This document shows, piece by piece, positions 61,756-64,000 of a DNA stretch of 64,000 bases. The notes beneath the pieces were generated by a model. It was not told where the DNA came from. It made no database searches and saw only the letters and a program-made list of their open reading frames with translations. Numbering within the stretch: position 1 is the stretch's first letter; each line of letters starts with the position of its first letter. Both the position numbers and the translations under genes were made by a program. The stretch is from contig JAHLLG010000002.1 in the NCBI GenBank assembly GCA_020444275.1, positions 1 to 64,000 on the forward strand. Direction: 5' to 3'. The DNA comes from Bacteroidota bacterium. Lineage in GTDB: Bacteria; Bacteroidota; Bacteroidia; Bacteroidales; UBA12077.

Positions 61756-64000
61756 ATGAAAACTCGATTATTGGTAGTAGTAATGTTATGCTTTGGGGTT
61801 AATCTTATTTTTGCTCAAGAAGCCGACACGCTTTCTCACCCTAAAATAGGACTGGTATTAAGTGGTGGAGCAGCAAAGGGAATTGCTCATATAGGCGTGC
61901 TTAAAGTATTAGAGGAAATAGGCATTACACCCGATTATATAACCGGAACAAGTATGGGGGCTGTAGTTGGTGGGTTATATGCACTCGGTTATTCTGCCCA
62001 GGAGATATCAGAGCTAAACGCACAAGCCGATTGGGAAATGCTGTTGTCCGATCGTATTCCGTTAAATGAAGTGGTATTTGAAGAAAAATCAGAATATAAG
62101 CGATATATTGTTGGTATACCAATTCGAAATTACGAATTTAAGCTACCCTCGGGAGTGATTGAAGGACAGCAGCTCGAACGATTCTTTGCCGGTTTAATGT
62201 GGCCTTTGCCTGAGCAGGAAAGTTATGATAGCTTGCCCATTCCGTTTCATTGTATGGGAGTAGATCTTATTAGTGGTAAAACGATTGAGTTTCAGTCAGG
62301 TAATATGGCAGAAAGCATTAGAGCCAGCATGTCTATTCCAAGTATTTTTGCTCCTGAGAGTATAGATACCATGCTTTTTGTAGATGGTGGTGTGTTTCGT
62401 AATTTTCCGGTCGATGAGGTTAAAAACATGGGAGCCGATTATGTAATTGGAGTTTATGTTGGTTTTGACGAAAAGGTAACCAAAGAAGATTTATTCTCCT
62501 TATCTGATGTGCTTTCCAGAGCTACAGTGTTTTATGGTATTTTTGATTCTAAGAGGCAAATGCAAAAGACAGATCTCCTTATTCAACCCAATTTACATGG
62601 GTTAGGAGCTACTGATTTTACCAAAAATAAACGTATCGAAGTTCTTGGTGAGGTATCTGCTCTCGAAATTCAGGATGAGTTATATCGATTAGCCGATAGC
62701 TTGAACCTGAAAAAAAGGACGATAAGGAAAATTGATCAGCCTGAAAAAATATTTATCAAAGAGATAAAAGTAATTAATGATCGTCCGTTTGTTGCTGATC
62801 GTTTTATCATTAAGCGTTCAAAAATAAAAGAAGGTAGTTATGTTTCAAAGAATGATTTGTTGCAAGCTATGGATAATATTTATGGTACGCAGTACTTTAG
62901 AAAAGTAACATATTCATTAGAAAAACTGGAAGATGATACTTTTAGGCTTTATTTCAAAGTAAAAGAGAGTACACGAGCGTTTTTAAATTTTGCAGCACAC
63001 TACGATAATCAATACGGACCTGGTATTATTACTAATCTTACCTTACGAAATTATTTAACCACAGAATCGAGGGCAACGGTTACGTTAAATATAGCAGAAA
63101 ACCCGGGAGCAAGAGTCGATATCAATAAATACTGGGGAAAAAACCAGCGTATCATGGATAATATTTTTCTTAATTGGAATCAAAATGAGAATGGATTATT
63201 CGAAAATGCTATGGAGATGGGAACTTATCGTTTTTCTTACCTGAATATGGGTATTGGAACTAAATATTCAATTAGCTATAATCAACAAATTGGTGTATTA
63301 GGATTTTATGAGATAAATAAATTATACCCTCAGGATAACCTGAGAAATTATTTTAATGTTCCATCATTTGAAAATTATGGATATGATGGATTTGCATATG
63401 AGTTATTTTATAAAGTGAATACAACCGATGATAATTTCTTTCCTACCAGAGGGATCAACTTGAATGCTGCATACAAATATAATTTTGAACCTTCAGTTAA
63501 GATAAAAGTCGATAATACAGATAAAGTAACTCTATTGCAAAATGGATTATTTACCGAATCGGTAACTGACTATTATTCAGCAAATTTTGACTTCGATGTG
63601 TACGCAAATATTTATAAAAAGGTTATTTTCAATATTGGTATTTCGGCAGGAATAACATCAGATGCTTCTCCTGAGTTAAGTAATTATGTTTTAGGTGGAT
63701 ATGATGACAAGAGTCGACGCATAAGTTTTGTGCCATTCGCAGGATTAAATATAGCGGAAGCTATTGTACCTAATTATGGACTTGTACAAGCTTCATTTGA
63801 TTTTCAAATAGTCCCGCGTGTGTATATCTCATCACGAGCAAATATAGGATTTTATACAGAGTCTGTTGATGATTACCTGGATTACATAAAATACAGTCCG
63901 CTAGATGCTTATATCAAAGGATTTTGTTTGGGAATAAGAGTCAATACGGTTGCAGGGCCAATTAATATTATGTATGGCGATAATGATGTGGATGGCCAAA
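61756..64000 (+). CDS. patatin-like phospholipase with POTRA and beta-barrel domains (3' partial)
   Basis: An outer-membrane protein of the PlpD type. The visible 748 codons run open to the window end. A signal peptide (about residues 1-21, ending FAQ) precedes the patatin domain with the oxyanion motif GLVLSGGAAKGIAHIGVL (residues 32-49), the nucleophile GTSMG near residue 72 and the catalytic Asp in VDGGVFRNFPVDE near residue 215. A POTRA-like region (about residues 330-400) and a surface-antigen beta-barrel follow. Relatives secrete their own lipase domain to the surface. The frame reads through to GPINIMYGDNDVDG at the edge, so only the last strand or two are missing. Confidence 0.93.
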   Translation, partial: MKTRLLVVVMLCFGVNLIFAQEADTLSHPKIGLVLSGGAAKGIAHIGVLKVLEEIGITPDYITGTSMGAVVGGLYALGYSAQEISELNAQADWEMLLSDRIPLNEVVFEEKSEYKRYIVGIPIRNYEFKLPSGVIEGQQLERFFAGLMWPLPEQESYDSLPIPFHCMGVDLISGKTIEFQSGNMAESIRASMSIPSIFAPESIDTMLFVDGGVFRNFPVDEVKNMGADYVIGVYVGFDEKVTKEDLFSLSDVLSRATVFYGIFDSKRQMQKTDLLIQPNLHGLGATDFTKNKRIEVLGEVSALEIQDELYRLADSLNLKKRTIRKIDQPEKIFIKEIKVINDRPFVADRFIIKRSKIKEGSYVSKNDLLQAMDNIYGTQYFRKVTYSLEKLEDDTFRLYFKVKESTRAFLNFAAHYDNQYGPGIITNLTLRNYLTTESRATVTLNIAENPGARVDINKYWGKNQRIMDNIFLNWNQNENGLFENAMEMGTYRFSYLNMGIGTKYSISYNQQIGVLGFYEINKLYPQDNLRNYFNVPSFENYGYDGFAYELFYKVNTTDDNFFPTRGINLNAAYKYNFEPSVKIKVDNTDKVTLLQNGLFTESVTDYYSANFDFDVYANIYKKVIFNIGISAGITSDASPELSNYVLGGYDDKSRRISFVPFAGLNIAEAIVPNYGLVQASFDFQIVPRVYISSRANIGFYTESVDDYLDYIKYSPLDAYIKGFCLGIRVNTVAGPINIMYGDNDVDGQ

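Overview
The window is AT-rich DNA from an anaerobic member of the Bacteroidota, most likely class Bacteroidia in the Bacteroidales/Marinilabiliales area. The basis is family content, not a database match: rpoC is followed by a DUF3467 gene, and there are an S46 dipeptidyl-peptidase, a Bacteroidota-type UbiA prenyltransferase, a fused CcsBA, promoters of the TAnnTTTG type and few Shine-Dalgarno sequences. No rRNA, tRNA, insertion sequence, phage gene or CRISPR array was seen.

Layout. 1-8.5 kb: rpoB (5' end outside the window), rpoC and DUF3467, closed by a two-way terminator. 8.5-11.4 kb: a cardiolipin synthase and a divergent Nramp-like transporter on the minus strand. 11.8-17.6 kb: EtfB, EtfA, a two-gene membrane iron-sulfur module that looks like a split EtfAB:menaquinone oxidoreductase, and a long acyl-CoA dehydrogenase. 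17.7-23.9 kb: a tight housekeeping operon (DUF2520 protein, KdsC-like HAD phosphatase, UbiA prenyltransferase, Maf, S46 peptidase), then an MBL-fold hydrolase.

24.0-59.4 kb is a hydrogenase island of about 35 kb. It holds: (i) a compact NADH-linked [FeFe] hydrogenase (24.1-27.6 kb); (ii) ccsBA; (iii) on the minus strand, a 19-gene cluster that joins a sulfhydrogenase-type diaphorase (beta and gamma subunits), an Ech/Mbh-like group 4 [NiFe] hydrogenase core, a full set of Mrp antiporter subunits, a maturation protease and a probable nickel permease; (iv) a divergent rex gene followed by hypF-C-D-E-A-B; (v) a second operon with two DRTGG proteins, two GHKL ATPases, a PHP protein and a divergent [FeFe]-hydrogenase homologue with no PAS domain, upstream of a second, larger NADH-linked [FeFe] hydrogenase. 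The [FeFe] maturases HydE, HydF and HydG are not in the window.

The three hydrogenase promoter regions share five 16-bp dyads that fit TGTKAM-N4-WTMACA, close to the Rex operator, and rex lies in the middle of the island. The simplest reading is that Rex senses NADH/NAD+ and sets H2 metabolism: cytosolic [FeFe] enzymes exchange electrons between NADH, ferredoxin and H2, while the membrane [NiFe]-Mrp-diaphorase complex couples NAD(P)H/H2 exchange to an ion gradient. That membrane complex is the best candidate for a poorly described system here.

59.4-64 kb: two strong terminators around a structured non-coding stretch, an outer-membrane beta-barrel protein, a 42-residue lipoprotein, a DUF985 cupin and the start of a patatin/POTRA/beta-barrel protein cut by the window end.
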